This document shows positions 1 to 4,824 of a stretch of 21,876 nt of DNA, one piece after another (within the stretch, counting starts at the first letter, position 1; every line of letters starts with the position of its first letter). Source of the stretch: a virus; the IMG/VR virus record IMGVR_UViG_3300020467_000064, positions 1-21,876 of that record. The stretch is one strand, 5' to 3'. The translations under genes were made by a program, and so were the position numbers. The notes under the pieces were generated by a model. It had not been told where the DNA came from. It searched no databases and was given only the letters and a program-made list of their open reading frames with translations.

Positions 1-53
1 TATAAATTAGAAGTTGACAAACAAGTCCCATTCTTTTATCAGGAGGAGTATTA

Positions 54-212
54 ATGCACACATTTAATATAACATTTGATGAACAATACGAGTTCATTAA
101 GTTATACGATATACTCAGAGATATGGACTTTGAGTTAACACCTAATCAAACAAATGTGTTTGAAAAAGTATTAGATAGCAAATTTATTAACCCCACGGAG
201 GTATCACAATGA
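54..212 (+). CDS. Hypothetical 52-aa phage protein
   Basis: This small acidic protein (starts MHTFNITFDEQYEF, ends NPTEVSQ) is not recognised. The start is well supported: an AGGAGG Shine-Dalgarno sits at 41-46, seven bases before the ATG. The stop overlaps the next start in an ATGA junction at 209-212, and the RBS of the next gene (ACGGAGG) lies inside this frame, so the two are translationally coupled. Short overlapping genes of this kind are typical of early and middle regions of T4-like cyanophages. No membrane segment or catalytic motif is visible. The reality of the gene is likely; its function is unknown. Confidence 0.7.
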   Translation: MHTFNITFDEQYEFIKLYDILRDMDFELTPNQTNVFEKVLDSKFINPTEVSQ

Positions 213-466
213 GACAACTAACTTCACAACAATGGGATGAACTAATTGAACAGTATGTTCAGTTACAAGTTGATAGTATGGATTTCAAATCTATGGAAGC
301 ATTTGTTAAACAAACTATCACACAAGATTTAAGAGAAATTGAGTCTAGAGAAGAGTTATGTGATGAAATTAAATATTCATTTGATGAGGAAACTTTAGAT
401 GAGTTAGTTGATAACGTAACTAACCCAACTGTACTTGACATTAACAACAACGGAGGTAAGTATTAA
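209..466 (+). CDS. Conserved-type small acidic phage protein (85 aa)
   Basis: This 85-aa acidic, largely helical protein begins MRQLTSQQWDELIEQY. It resembles small cyanophage proteins that open with a QQW-ELI-EY stretch and then an acidic helical tail (here EELCDEIKYSFDEETLDELV). That family has no known function to my knowledge. It overlaps the gene before it by ATGA and the gene after it by TAATG, so it is the second member of a translationally coupled string. Its RBS is GGAGG just upstream. No enzymatic motif or membrane helix is seen. Confidence 0.75.
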   Translation: MRQLTSQQWDELIEQYVQLQVDSMDFKSMEAFVKQTITQDLREIESREELCDEIKYSFDEETLDELVDNVTNPTVLDINNNGGKY

Positions 467-681
467 TGAGAGAAGATTTAATGCCAGATGGATTCAATGG
501 TGAAATTAACTACAATGATGACGGAACCATTAATCTTAATGGTAACATCCTAGAGGAGGATTTAAGAGTAGTATCAGAGATAATATTTGATACTATATCA
601 AATTGTGGTCTATTTGATGACTACGCTAATTTTTCATTTCAAATCAACATTAAACCAGAGGAGGAAATTGACAATGATTGA
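466..681 (+). CDS. Hypothetical 71-aa protein
   Basis: This acidic 71-aa protein begins MREDLMPDGFNGEINYNDDG. The ATG shares a base with the preceding TAA (TAATG), and a GGAGG lies about ten bases upstream inside the preceding gene. The middle is rich in D, N and I, suggesting a small mixed alpha/beta fold. Its last codons overlap the start of the next gene (674), and its GAGGAGG at about 658-664 serves as that gene's RBS. I recognise no family. Confidence 0.7.
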   Translation: MREDLMPDGFNGEINYNDDGTINLNGNILEEDLRVVSEIIFDTISNCGLFDDYANFSFQINIKPEEEIDND

Positions 682-778
682 ATTATTTGTTATTGTTGGA
701 GGTGCATACGCTCTTTATGTGTGTGGAGTTGCTATTGCAACAAATTTAGATTATTACGAGGTTAACAAACGTGATTAG
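674..778 (+). CDS. Small single-pass membrane peptide (34 aa)
   Basis: The peptide starts MIELFVIVGGAYALYVCGVA. It is mostly one hydrophobic helix (residues 3-22) followed by a short polar tail (NLDYYEVNKRD), so it is probably an inner-membrane peptide. I chose the ATG at 674 rather than an upstream in-frame start because GAGGAGG lies 10 bases before it and the upstream part reads as a shadow of the previous gene. It overlaps the previous gene by 8 bases and the next by 8 bases, and so belongs to the coupled string. Function unknown. Confidence 0.6.
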   Translation: MIELFVIVGGAYALYVCGVAIATNLDYYEVNKRD

Positions 779-917
779 GTTTATTTTTGGATGTGTGTGC
801 ATCTTTTTGGGTGCTAACATTCTAATCAATGTTATGAATAGCACAATGGTTGACAGTTGGGAAGAGAGGAACAGGACACTTCAAGAACTGACACAACCAA
901 ACCCCATTCAACCCTAA
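771..917 (+). CDS. Small membrane-anchored peptide with GTG start (48 aa)
   Basis: From GTG at 771 the frame reads MIRFIFGCVCIFLGANILIN and continues to TAA at 915-917. The first 22 residues form a hydrophobic signal-anchor helix with two cysteines, followed by a polar, possibly helical tail (DSWEERNRTLQEL) ending in a proline-rich QPNPIQP. A GAGG about 10 bases upstream and the 8-base overlap with the preceding gene support the GTG start. It forms a pair of small membrane peptides with the gene before it. It could act at the host envelope, but nothing in the sequence proves that. Confidence 0.5.
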   Translation: MIRFIFGCVCIFLGANILINVMNSTMVDSWEERNRTLQELTQPNPIQP

Positions 918-938
918 AATCAAGTATATTAATAAATG

Positions 939-1030
939 TGGGGGGTGGTTCGATTCCACCACTAACGTGGATACGAAGATCTAGGTCTAAAGATGCTTAG
1001 ACCATTTGGTCAGTACGGTCACTAAGTGAC
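939..1030 (+). other. Structured non-coding region with T-arm-like hairpin
   Basis: Between the stop at 917 and the start at 1083 there is no convincing gene, but there are strong inverted repeats. At 944-960 GGTGG-TTCGATT-CCACC has exactly the stem and loop of a tRNA T arm. At 984-1003 GGTCTAA and TTAGACC pair around a 6-base loop. At 1018-1030 GTCACT-A-AGTGAC is a perfect 13-base dyad. The flanks give no matching acceptor, D or anticodon stems, so this is not a complete tRNA. It may be a tRNA relic, a small structured RNA or a 5' leader of the gene at 1083. Confidence 0.4.
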
Positions 1031-1082
1031 GCAGGATGCAATTACTAGGTCATTCCCACACTTTAATTTCACAGGAGTTTTA

Positions 1083-1322
1083 ATGAATTTATTTGATGCA
1101 GTTCCAACAGTTGTAAGAAACAATTTTTCAGGATATGACAGAGGTGATTCTATCTCAGTCAAGGAAATTTCCAACACAGTCAACGAAGTAATTGACCTAT
1201 GTGACAACTTTGACAAGAATAGCATCAAAATTGACACATTTAGACAAATCCGTCTTATGGTCTCAAATGCAGTTGATATGCTACTAGATGACCCTATTCA
1301 ATTCAACGAGGTAATGTTCTAA
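1083..1322 (+). CDS. Hypothetical 79-aa protein
   Basis: The protein begins MNLFDAVPTVVRNNFSGYD and is mostly helical, with a likely helix pair between residues 25 and 75. The start at 1083 is preferred over an upstream in-frame GTG at 1026 because AGGAG lies 5 bases before the ATG, and because the GTG sits inside a perfect inverted repeat in non-coding sequence. The stop overlaps the start of the PD-(D/E)XK nuclease-like gene (TAATG). It is not recognised. As the partner immediately upstream of a nuclease-like gene it could be co-transferred with it, but that is only context. Confidence 0.65.
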   Translation: MNLFDAVPTVVRNNFSGYDRGDSISVKEISNTVNEVIDLCDNFDKNSIKIDTFRQIRLMVSNAVDMLLDDPIQFNEVMF

Positions 1323-1840
1323 TGAATGTTATTATTGAAAAGATGCAATCACCCGAAGCAAAGTATCAACAACTGTTCGAAGCAATGTATCAACTTTGTG
1401 ACGAAAATAACTGGGGTGACCCTTTCAGTTATGCACGAAGCAGAGAGATACATTTAGCGAGCATACTTGGGCACCGAGTTAGTGATACTTTATCAGGTGC
1501 AGATGCCTATGATGAGAATAACTTACCAGTTGAATATAAGTCAACTATTGGTAAGAAACTCACAGCAACATATAACGGCATAAGTGTACAAAACTCGTGG
1601 GAGGAACAAGTTAACTATCTTAGAGAAGATAAGATCGGTAAGTATCACAAACACTATTTTGCTAGGTATCACTTAGGCAAGGTAGTTGAAATTTGGGTTA
1701 TGAATGCTGATGACGTATTACGCATTTTAATTGATAACCTAGAGAGACAATTTAAGACAGTTGGTAATAAGAAAGACCCCAGACTTGGGTACACTATTTC
1801 TAACAAACTCATCCAAACTTACGGAACTAAAGTATTATGA
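1322..1840 (+). CDS. PD-(D/E)XK-type endonuclease, possibly a free-standing homing endonuclease
   Basis: This 172-aa protein carries a motif of the PD-(D/E)XK nuclease fold: G-A-D at 59-61, then V-E-Y-K-S at 70-74, giving D61, E71 and K73 with the usual spacing. E42, in the helix before them, is a possible additional acid. A Gln at 90 (GISVQNSW) may belong to the same site. The length fits a single-domain nuclease. Small nucleases of this fold include the cyanobacterial intron endonuclease I-Ssp6803I and the cyanophage free-standing enzyme F-CphI, so a homing role is plausible. A type II restriction-like role is the alternative. It is translationally coupled to the genes on both sides (TAATG at 1321, ATGA at 1837). 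The intact site residues suggest an active enzyme. Confidence 0.6.
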   Translation: MNVIIEKMQSPEAKYQQLFEAMYQLCDENNWGDPFSYARSREIHLASILGHRVSDTLSGADAYDENNLPVEYKSTIGKKLTATYNGISVQNSWEEQVNYLREDKIGKYHKHYFARYHLGKVVEIWVMNADDVLRILIDNLERQFKTVGNKKDPRLGYTISNKLIQTYGTKVL

Positions 1841-2046
1841 GCATTGAACAATTAAACCCAGAGAGAGAACAATCCATTGATCTTATTGCTGAAACTTATT
1901 ACAATCGTATGAAAGTTGCGGTTGATAATGATAACCCACGCAATGCAGAAGCACTATGTTTAGAATACTTAGTGGACGGAATTGACCCCGAAGATGGTAA
2001 CTATTCCTGGATGTTTTTACAACATTTAGAGAGTTTATTTGAGTGA
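1837..2046 (+). CDS. Hypothetical 69-aa acidic protein
   Basis: The protein begins MSIEQLNPEREQSIDLIAETYY and ends MFLQHLESLFE. It is acidic and largely helical, with no recognised motif. The start overlaps the preceding stop in an ATGA junction, so its translation probably depends on the nuclease-like gene upstream. It appears to be the last coupled gene of the string before the terminator at 2257. Confidence 0.65.
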   Translation: MSIEQLNPEREQSIDLIAETYYNRMKVAVDNDNPRNAEALCLEYLVDGIDPEDGNYSWMFLQHLESLFE

Positions 2047-2104
2047 TTACAGTCCTTAAGTATGACTTTAAACTGCTTAATCTGTTCCCTTAATTAACAA
2101 TCAA

Positions 2105-2218
2105 ATGGCAGAATCCATCCTTGAAAACAACTCTTATCTAGTTGAATTATTTGATGAATGTGTTAATGGTAATGACATTTTGGCATTACTTGATGAACTC
2201 TACCCTAGTGTAGACTAA
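2105..2218 (+). CDS. Small acidic phage peptide (37 aa)
   Basis: The frame reads MAESILENNSYLVELFDECV followed by 17 more acidic residues (ends LYPSVD). Short acidic peptides with a YLVELFDE core are, as I recall, a recurrent type in cyanophages. The start lacks a good Shine-Dalgarno, being preceded by TTAATTAACAATCAA, which lowers certainty. The gene sits alone between the coupled string and the terminator at 2257, so it would be the last gene of that transcript. No function can be given. Confidence 0.45.
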   Translation: MAESILENNSYLVELFDECVNGNDILALLDELYPSVD

Positions 2219-2256
2219 TTTATATTTAGTCTATGACAATTAAATAAGTGGCACAG

Positions 2257-2280
2257 AACCCCTGATATCAGGGGTTTTTT
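2257..2280 (+). terminator. Rho-independent terminator
   Basis: A perfect 20-base palindrome, AACCCCTGATATCAGGGGTT (2257-2276), runs directly into a T-tract. It would end transcription of the 54-2218 gene string. The next promoter's candidate -35 lies inside it. Confidence 0.88.
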
Positions 2281-2290
2281 CCTTTATAAT
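2262..2290 (+). promoter_or_regulatory. Candidate sigma70-type promoter overlapping the terminator
   Basis: A perfect -10 TATAAT lies at 2285-2290. The best -35 at 17-base spacing is CTGATA (2262-2267, 4 of 6 consensus bases), which is part of the terminator hairpin. Transcription would start near 2297 and read into the gene at 2321, leaving the hairpin behind. The -35 is weak. Confidence 0.45.
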
Positions 2291-2320
2291 AGGTACATAC
2301 CAAACAAGGGAATTGATTTT

Positions 2321-2641
2321 ATGAGAAAGATTGAAGCAGCAATGAACAGAGCAATCAGAAGCAGAACAAACTGGAGTTCAGGCAACACCAGAGTTGAGAT
2401 CACACCTGAAAATGACGCTCTTGTTTATCTTCATTCTAACCTTATTGGTAAGATCTCTCAGCATTTTGTTAAACTATTTGACGGCGGATGGCAGTCCAAC
2501 ACTACGAAATCACGTTTAAATGCTATTTTGGATGAATTTCATTATGGTAGCGGAGTATTTCAAAGAGATTGGACTTGGTACGTTAATTTACAAATAGGAG
2601 GACATATTCCTTTCTATTCAGGTATCGAACTAAACCACTAA
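2321..2641 (+). CDS. Conserved phage protein of unknown function (106 aa)
   Basis: The protein begins MRKIEAAMNRAIRSRTNWSSG and contains VYLHSNLIGKI, LFDGGWQSNTTKSRLNAIL and VFQRDWTWYVNL. I recognise this pattern (an N-terminal IE-AMN-AI helix, a short hydrophobic strand with H-N-I, then DGGWQ-TTKSRLNA) from small proteins scattered through many tailed phages, including cyanophages. No biochemical role is known to me. It is flanked by terminators at 2257 and near 2798, and has its own candidate promoter at 2285, so it is probably expressed as a short independent unit. The RBS is a modest AGGGA upstream of the ATG. Confidence 0.75.
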   Translation: MRKIEAAMNRAIRSRTNWSSGNTRVEITPENDALVYLHSNLIGKISQHFVKLFDGGWQSNTTKSRLNAILDEFHYGSGVFQRDWTWYVNLQIGGHIPFYSGIELNH

Positions 2642-2654
2642 TTGCTTCCCCAAA

Positions 2655-2771
2655 ATGTCACAAACTAATTACAAAATGACTGAAGAAACTTACAAACAAC
2701 TTTGCAATCCTACCCCAATTATTAAGTATTACTTCTTAATAAATGATCGGGTTAATTATAACAAACGTTGA
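2655..2771 (+). CDS. Possible 38-aa peptide
   Basis: From ATG 2655 the frame reads MSQTNYKMTEETYKQLC and continues to TGA at 2769-2771. An internal ATG at 2676 would give a 31-aa form. There is no Shine-Dalgarno for either start. The stop overlaps the -35 element of the next promoter. Short peptides starting MTEETY are, as I recall, familiar from cyanophages, which is the only reason to list it. It may be spurious. Confidence 0.3.
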   Translation: MSQTNYKMTEETYKQLCNPTPIIKYYFLINDRVNYNKR

Positions 2772-2797
2772 CAGGGTTGTAAACTATGATATATAAT
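2768..2797 (+). promoter_or_regulatory. Strong sigma70-type promoter
   Basis: TTGACA (2768-2773) and TATAAT (2792-2797) are both perfect consensus hexamers, separated by 18 bases. This is expected to be read by host RNA polymerase, hence probably an early promoter. It drives the gene at 2839 and probably the one at 3519. The terminator hairpin begins at the base after the -10. Confidence 0.82.
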
Positions 2798-2824
2798 GAG
2801 GGGAGTAAATAACCCCTCTTTTTT
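2798..2824 (+). terminator. Rho-independent terminator abutting the -10 element
   Basis: GAGGGG (2798-2803) pairs with CCCCTC (2813-2818) around a 9-base loop, followed by a T-run. It ends transcripts coming from 2321. Transcripts starting from the overlapping promoter would begin near 2804, after the 5' arm, and so could not form the hairpin. Confidence 0.82.
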
Positions 2825-2838
2825 ATTACAAACTCGTT

Positions 2839-3495
2839 ATGGACAATAGTAACATTTTATCGGATGATCTTTCAACCATAAGTGATAAGAATGAATGCAC
2901 AGTTTATGGTATGTTTATGACACCAGTAGGGGTAAAATCTCTCACTAATCATCAACAACATAAACAGACTATTTTAGATTATATCAGTAAATTGTCGCCT
3001 GAAGATGTCACAAACTCTTCCAGGAAAGATATAAACAATGGGGTGCTACAATTAGGTCAATTAGGTTTACTTAACCTAGAACAGTTCTTAACACTTAAGG
3101 AGGACATAATTGAAGCAGTTGTTGATATAAACTCTAAATCACTATGTTATGACTTAGGAGACAATCCTAATATAATTGATGATACTTTAGAATTGACAAA
3201 TAAAGGAGGAATGTATGCACCACACGAGCAAAGTAATTGCCTTTATAGTGCAACTTATTTTGTAAATTGGGACGTTAATTTACATTCACCATTACAATTT
3301 AAACGCAATGTAACATCAACTCATTACCCAGTTATTCAATACAATCAAACACAAATTACCCCTTTCAATATGTTAGATGGAACAGTACCAATTACAGAGG
3401 GTTGTTTATGTTTATATCCATCAAATATGGTGCGAGGGTATCAACAAAACAACGAAGGTAATAGAATCTCATTAACATTTAACATTGGACTTTGA
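2839..3495 (+). CDS. 2OG-Fe(II) oxygenase-like protein with degenerate metal site
   Basis: The C-terminal half of this 218-aa protein has the layout of the putative 2OG-Fe(II) oxygenase family (PF13759-like) that cyanophages often carry. There is G-G-M-Y-A-P-H-E-Q-S-N (H129, N133), then a Y-S-A-T-Y-F strand, and a final L-Y-P-S-N-M-V-R-G-Y with N-R-I-S-L-T-F-N-I. R209 matches the arginine that binds 2-oxoglutarate. However, the second iron position after H129 is Gln131, and the usual distal histidine is Arg199. Two of three iron ligands therefore appear missing. It may be catalytically dead or repurposed. Residues 1-120 are a poorly recognised helical N-terminal part. The gene has its own strong promoter at 2768 and starts right after a terminator. 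Confidence 0.6.
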   Translation: MDNSNILSDDLSTISDKNECTVYGMFMTPVGVKSLTNHQQHKQTILDYISKLSPEDVTNSSRKDINNGVLQLGQLGLLNLEQFLTLKEDIIEAVVDINSKSLCYDLGDNPNIIDDTLELTNKGGMYAPHEQSNCLYSATYFVNWDVNLHSPLQFKRNVTSTHYPVIQYNQTQITPFNMLDGTVPITEGCLCLYPSNMVRGYQQNNEGNRISLTFNIGL

Positions 3496-3518
3496 CCCCT
3501 TAATTATCATTTAACGCT

Positions 3519-3848
3519 ATGAATCCCTTTAAAAAAATTGATAACGATACCTATCAAGATGATGCTGGTATTTTATACAAACCTATCCCTAATTACGAGG
3601 ACTATTTTGTATCTAACGAAGGACAGATATATTCAACTAAGTGGGGAAAATGGAAGAAATTAAAGATACATTTAAACGAAAATGGATATAGACGTGTTAC
3701 TTTAAGACAAAATGGTAAGACAGTTGTTAGACGTTGTGCACGATTATGTGCTCTTGCTTATCATCCAGGCGGAACTAATTTGCAGAACGTTATTCACATT
3801 GACAAAGACAAATTAAACGACAATAGTAATAACTTAAAATGGGTATGA
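3519..3848 (+). CDS. NUMOD4-HNH homing endonuclease, apparently C-terminally truncated
   Basis: Residues 21-40 (KPIPNYEDYFVSNEGQIYS) are a good NUMOD4 DNA-binding motif. Residues 74-109 follow the HNH_3 pattern: an A-L-A-Y-H-P-G segment, then V-I-H-I-D-K-D-K-L-N and N-N-L-K-W-V. The usual V-N-H-I-D-G appears as V-I-H-I-D-K, and the protein stops straight after W-V. Full members continue into a further T/S..EN..H segment, so the last part of the nuclease site seems lost. It probably arrived as a free-standing homing gene and may now be inactive. It lies 23 bases after the oxygenase-like gene, without a clear RBS, and is followed by the DnaA-box region. Confidence 0.65.
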   Translation: MNPFKKIDNDTYQDDAGILYKPIPNYEDYFVSNEGQIYSTKWGKWKKLKIHLNENGYRRVTLRQNGKTVVRRCARLCALAYHPGGTNLQNVIHIDKDKLNDNSNNLKWV

Positions 3849-3859
3849 GTTAGTGATAC

Positions 3860-4067
3860 TTTTCCACAGGATTTCCACAACTAAGTAATATTTTGTGGAT
3901 TAAATAAATGGTTAAATAAACATACTTTAGTGTTTTATATTGATTCTCTTAAATGTTATAAACCCCACGAGGAATAGCAGAGTTAGGAGTATATATAAGA
4001 ACGGAACAGTTGTCAACACATAGAGGACACACATATTTGTGTCACAAATGCTTGACATTTTTCCACA
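3860..4067 (+). other. Cluster of DnaA-box-like motifs; candidate replication or DnaA-responsive region
   Basis: Two exact copies of TTTTCCACA, the DnaA box reported for cyanobacterial origins, occur at 3860-3868 and 4059-4067. ATTTCCACA at 3871-3879 has one mismatch. TGTGGATTA at 3894-3902 is an inverted near-match to TTATCCACA. Boxes two and three form an inverted repeat (TCCACAA / TTGTGGA). The DNA between is AT-rich and has no gene from 3849 to 4123. The last box lies inside the spacer of the promoter at 4052. A phage origin, or regulation by host DnaA, are both possible readings. Confidence 0.4.
4026..4043 (+). promoter_or_regulatory. Operator-like dyad upstream of promoter
   Basis: GACACA and TGTGTC form a perfect 6-base inverted repeat around a 6-base centre (CATATT). 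It ends 8 bases before the -35 at 4052, a usual place for an activator or repressor site. No T-run follows, so it is not a terminator. Confidence 0.4.
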
Positions 4068-4080
4068 ATTCGTTTATACT
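4052..4080 (+). promoter_or_regulatory. Sigma70-type promoter for the small-gene group at 4124
   Basis: A perfect TTGACA (4052-4057) and TATACT (4075-4080) are 17 bases apart, the optimal spacing. Initiation is expected near 4087. The spacer contains an exact DnaA box (4059-4067). It drives 4124-4282 and the two genes after it. Confidence 0.8.
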
Positions 4081-4091
4081 AACTGTATGAA

Positions 4092-4107
4092 CACTAATTA
4101 ACACAAA
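4092..4107 (+). repeat. Direct repeat copy 1, CACTAATTAACACAAA
   Basis: This 16-base element lies just after the expected start of the 4052 promoter, in the 5' leader of the gene at 4124. The same 16 bases recur at 4639, and the first 12 recur at 4732. Role unknown. Confidence 0.6.
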
Positions 4108-4123
4108 TTCGCTCTAATTTCCA

Positions 4124-4282
4124 ATGGGAAGGACTTACAAACGTAACGACACGTATGTATCAAATAGACCAAAAAGTTTGAGAGAAAAGAGAAACAAATC
4201 AAAGCGTAATAAGACGCTTGATTATAAACAATCCAACTCACAATCATTCCAGGAAACTAACACAAATGGACAACCAAATTAA
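4124..4282 (+). CDS. Small very basic protein (52 aa)
   Basis: The protein starts MGRTYKRNDTYVSNRPKSLR and has Lys or Arg at about one residue in four, concentrated between residues 4 and 30, with a polar Q/N/S-rich tail. The MGRTY-RND start followed by a basic stretch is, as I recall, a recurrent small protein of cyanophages. It may bind nucleic acid, but no function is established from sequence. It is the first gene after the promoter at 4052, with a leader of about 37 bases and no strong Shine-Dalgarno. Its end overlaps the next gene by 17 bases. Confidence 0.6.
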   Translation: MGRTYKRNDTYVSNRPKSLREKRNKSKRNKTLDYKQSNSQSFQETNTNGQPN

Positions 4283-4409
4283 ACCCACTAATAGTAAAGA
4301 ATGGGTGAAATATATGCTTGATGATAGTGACAATCAAGACGCTAATCTGGTCGAGGTTAGTGATAGTTCATTTGGAGATTTGGATCTTGACTATACACAT
4401 TCCCAGTAA
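4266..4409 (+). CDS. Hypothetical acidic 47-aa protein
   Basis: The protein starts MDNQIKPTNSKEWVKYMLDD and is rich in Asp, with an acidic tail (DSDNQDANLV, then SFGDLDLDY). I chose the ATG at 4266, which overlaps the preceding basic gene by 17 bases, rather than the longer in-frame extension to 4218. That extension reads as a shadow of the upstream gene. An acidic partner next to a basic protein could be meaningful, but there is no direct evidence. Confidence 0.5.
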   Translation: MDNQIKPTNSKEWVKYMLDDSDNQDANLVEVSDSSFGDLDLDYTHSQ

Positions 4410-4602
4410 ATATGCGATCTATTTGGATCTATTAGACGAGGGTAATTTACCCCCTGATGAACAAATAGACCTGGCACAGTTCTTAATAGATTGTGGACTA
4501 AATGAGCAGTTGCTTCAGTATCAACAACTATGCGATTATTTCATTGCGGAAGGGTTATGTTATGACGTGCAATATGAGGAGGAAAGTATTAACAACTTGT
4601 AG
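4387..4602 (+). CDS. Small conserved-type cyanophage protein (about 71 aa)
   Basis: The body reads KYAIYLDLLDEGNLPPDEQI and then LAQFLIDCGLNEQLLQY. The Y-L-D-x-L-D-E-G-x-L...D-E-x-x-x-x-x-Q-x-L-I-D-x-G-L pattern is one I know from many small phage proteins (DUF7417-like) of unknown role. No ATG precedes the conserved part outside the upstream gene's frame. The best start is TTG at 4387, with GGAG about 8 bases before it. An ATG at 4321 would add 22 residues that look like a frame shadow. It overlaps the gene at 4266-4409 by 23 bases. Confidence 0.6.
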   Translation: MTIHIPSKYAIYLDLLDEGNLPPDEQIDLAQFLIDCGLNEQLLQYQQLCDYFIAEGLCYDVQYEEESINNL

Positions 4603-4638
4603 CATCACTATCTAACACTTAGTGAGGACGATTGTCTA

Positions 4639-4654
4639 CACTAATTAACACAAA
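4639..4654 (+). repeat. Direct repeat copy 2, CACTAATTAACACAAA
   Basis: Identical over 16 bases to the copy at 4092, and located in non-coding DNA. No promoter as good as the one beside copy 1 is visible nearby. Confidence 0.6.
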
Positions 4655-4731
4655 CCCGTAGCGTTGCAAAGTGTTAACAATTCACTTGCAATTAGCACCA
4701 CTATGTGATAAGAATTAATTACGATTGCACT

Positions 4732-4743
4732 CACTAATTAACA
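4732..4743 (+). repeat. Direct repeat copy 3, CACTAATTAACA
   Basis: This 12-base copy of the repeat lies about 20 bases upstream of the candidate promoter at 4764. It diverges from the other two copies after base 12. Confidence 0.5.
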
Positions 4744-4763
4744 TTTTGCTTATATTAATTTTT

Positions 4764-4793
4764 TTGATAAAGTGTAACCTACAAAAGTATAGG
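4764..4793 (+). promoter_or_regulatory. Weak sigma70-like promoter candidate
   Basis: TTGATA (4764-4769) and TATAGG (4788-4793) are 18 bases apart, with 5/6 and 4/6 consensus matches. It is placed to drive the NlpC/P60 gene at 4860 with a leader of about 60 bases. Confidence 0.35.
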
Positions 4794-4816
4794 GACGAGT
4801 ATATTATTGAAATCGC

Positions 4817-4824
4817 AATAAATG
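4817..4824 (+). promoter_or_regulatory. T4-type late promoter-like octamer
   Basis: AATAAATG partly matches the T4 late promoter (TATAAATA) and lies about 36 bases before the NlpC/P60 start. Similar octamers occur near 930 and 3904, so it may simply reflect AT-rich sequence. Confidence 0.2.

Noticed and set aside
14-42. Promoter TTGACA followed by TATCAG at 17 bases
   Set aside because: The -35 is perfect but the -10 is poor and overlaps the AGGAGG of the first gene, leaving no room for a normal leader.
924-967. Complete tRNA around the T-arm-like hairpin
   Set aside because: No matching acceptor, D or anticodon stems could be found within tRNA distances on either side.
961-1010. Group I intron 3' core (AAGATCTAGGTC resembles the conserved S segment)
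   Set aside because: No upstream partner for a P7 helix was found, and the pairing rules fail.
1026-1082. GTG start extending the 79-aa gene by 19 residues
   Set aside because: The GTG lies in a perfect inverted repeat and lacks an RBS, while ATG 1083 has AGGAG at correct spacing.
2043-2093. 16-codon frame from GTG 2043
   Set aside because: Too short, with no sequence feature or proper RBS to support it.
1476-3862. 16-base identity GAGTTAGTGATACTTT between the PD-(D/E)XK gene (1476) and the end of the HNH gene (3847)
   Set aside because: A single 16-base match in AT-rich DNA of this length can arise by chance, and the flanks do not match.
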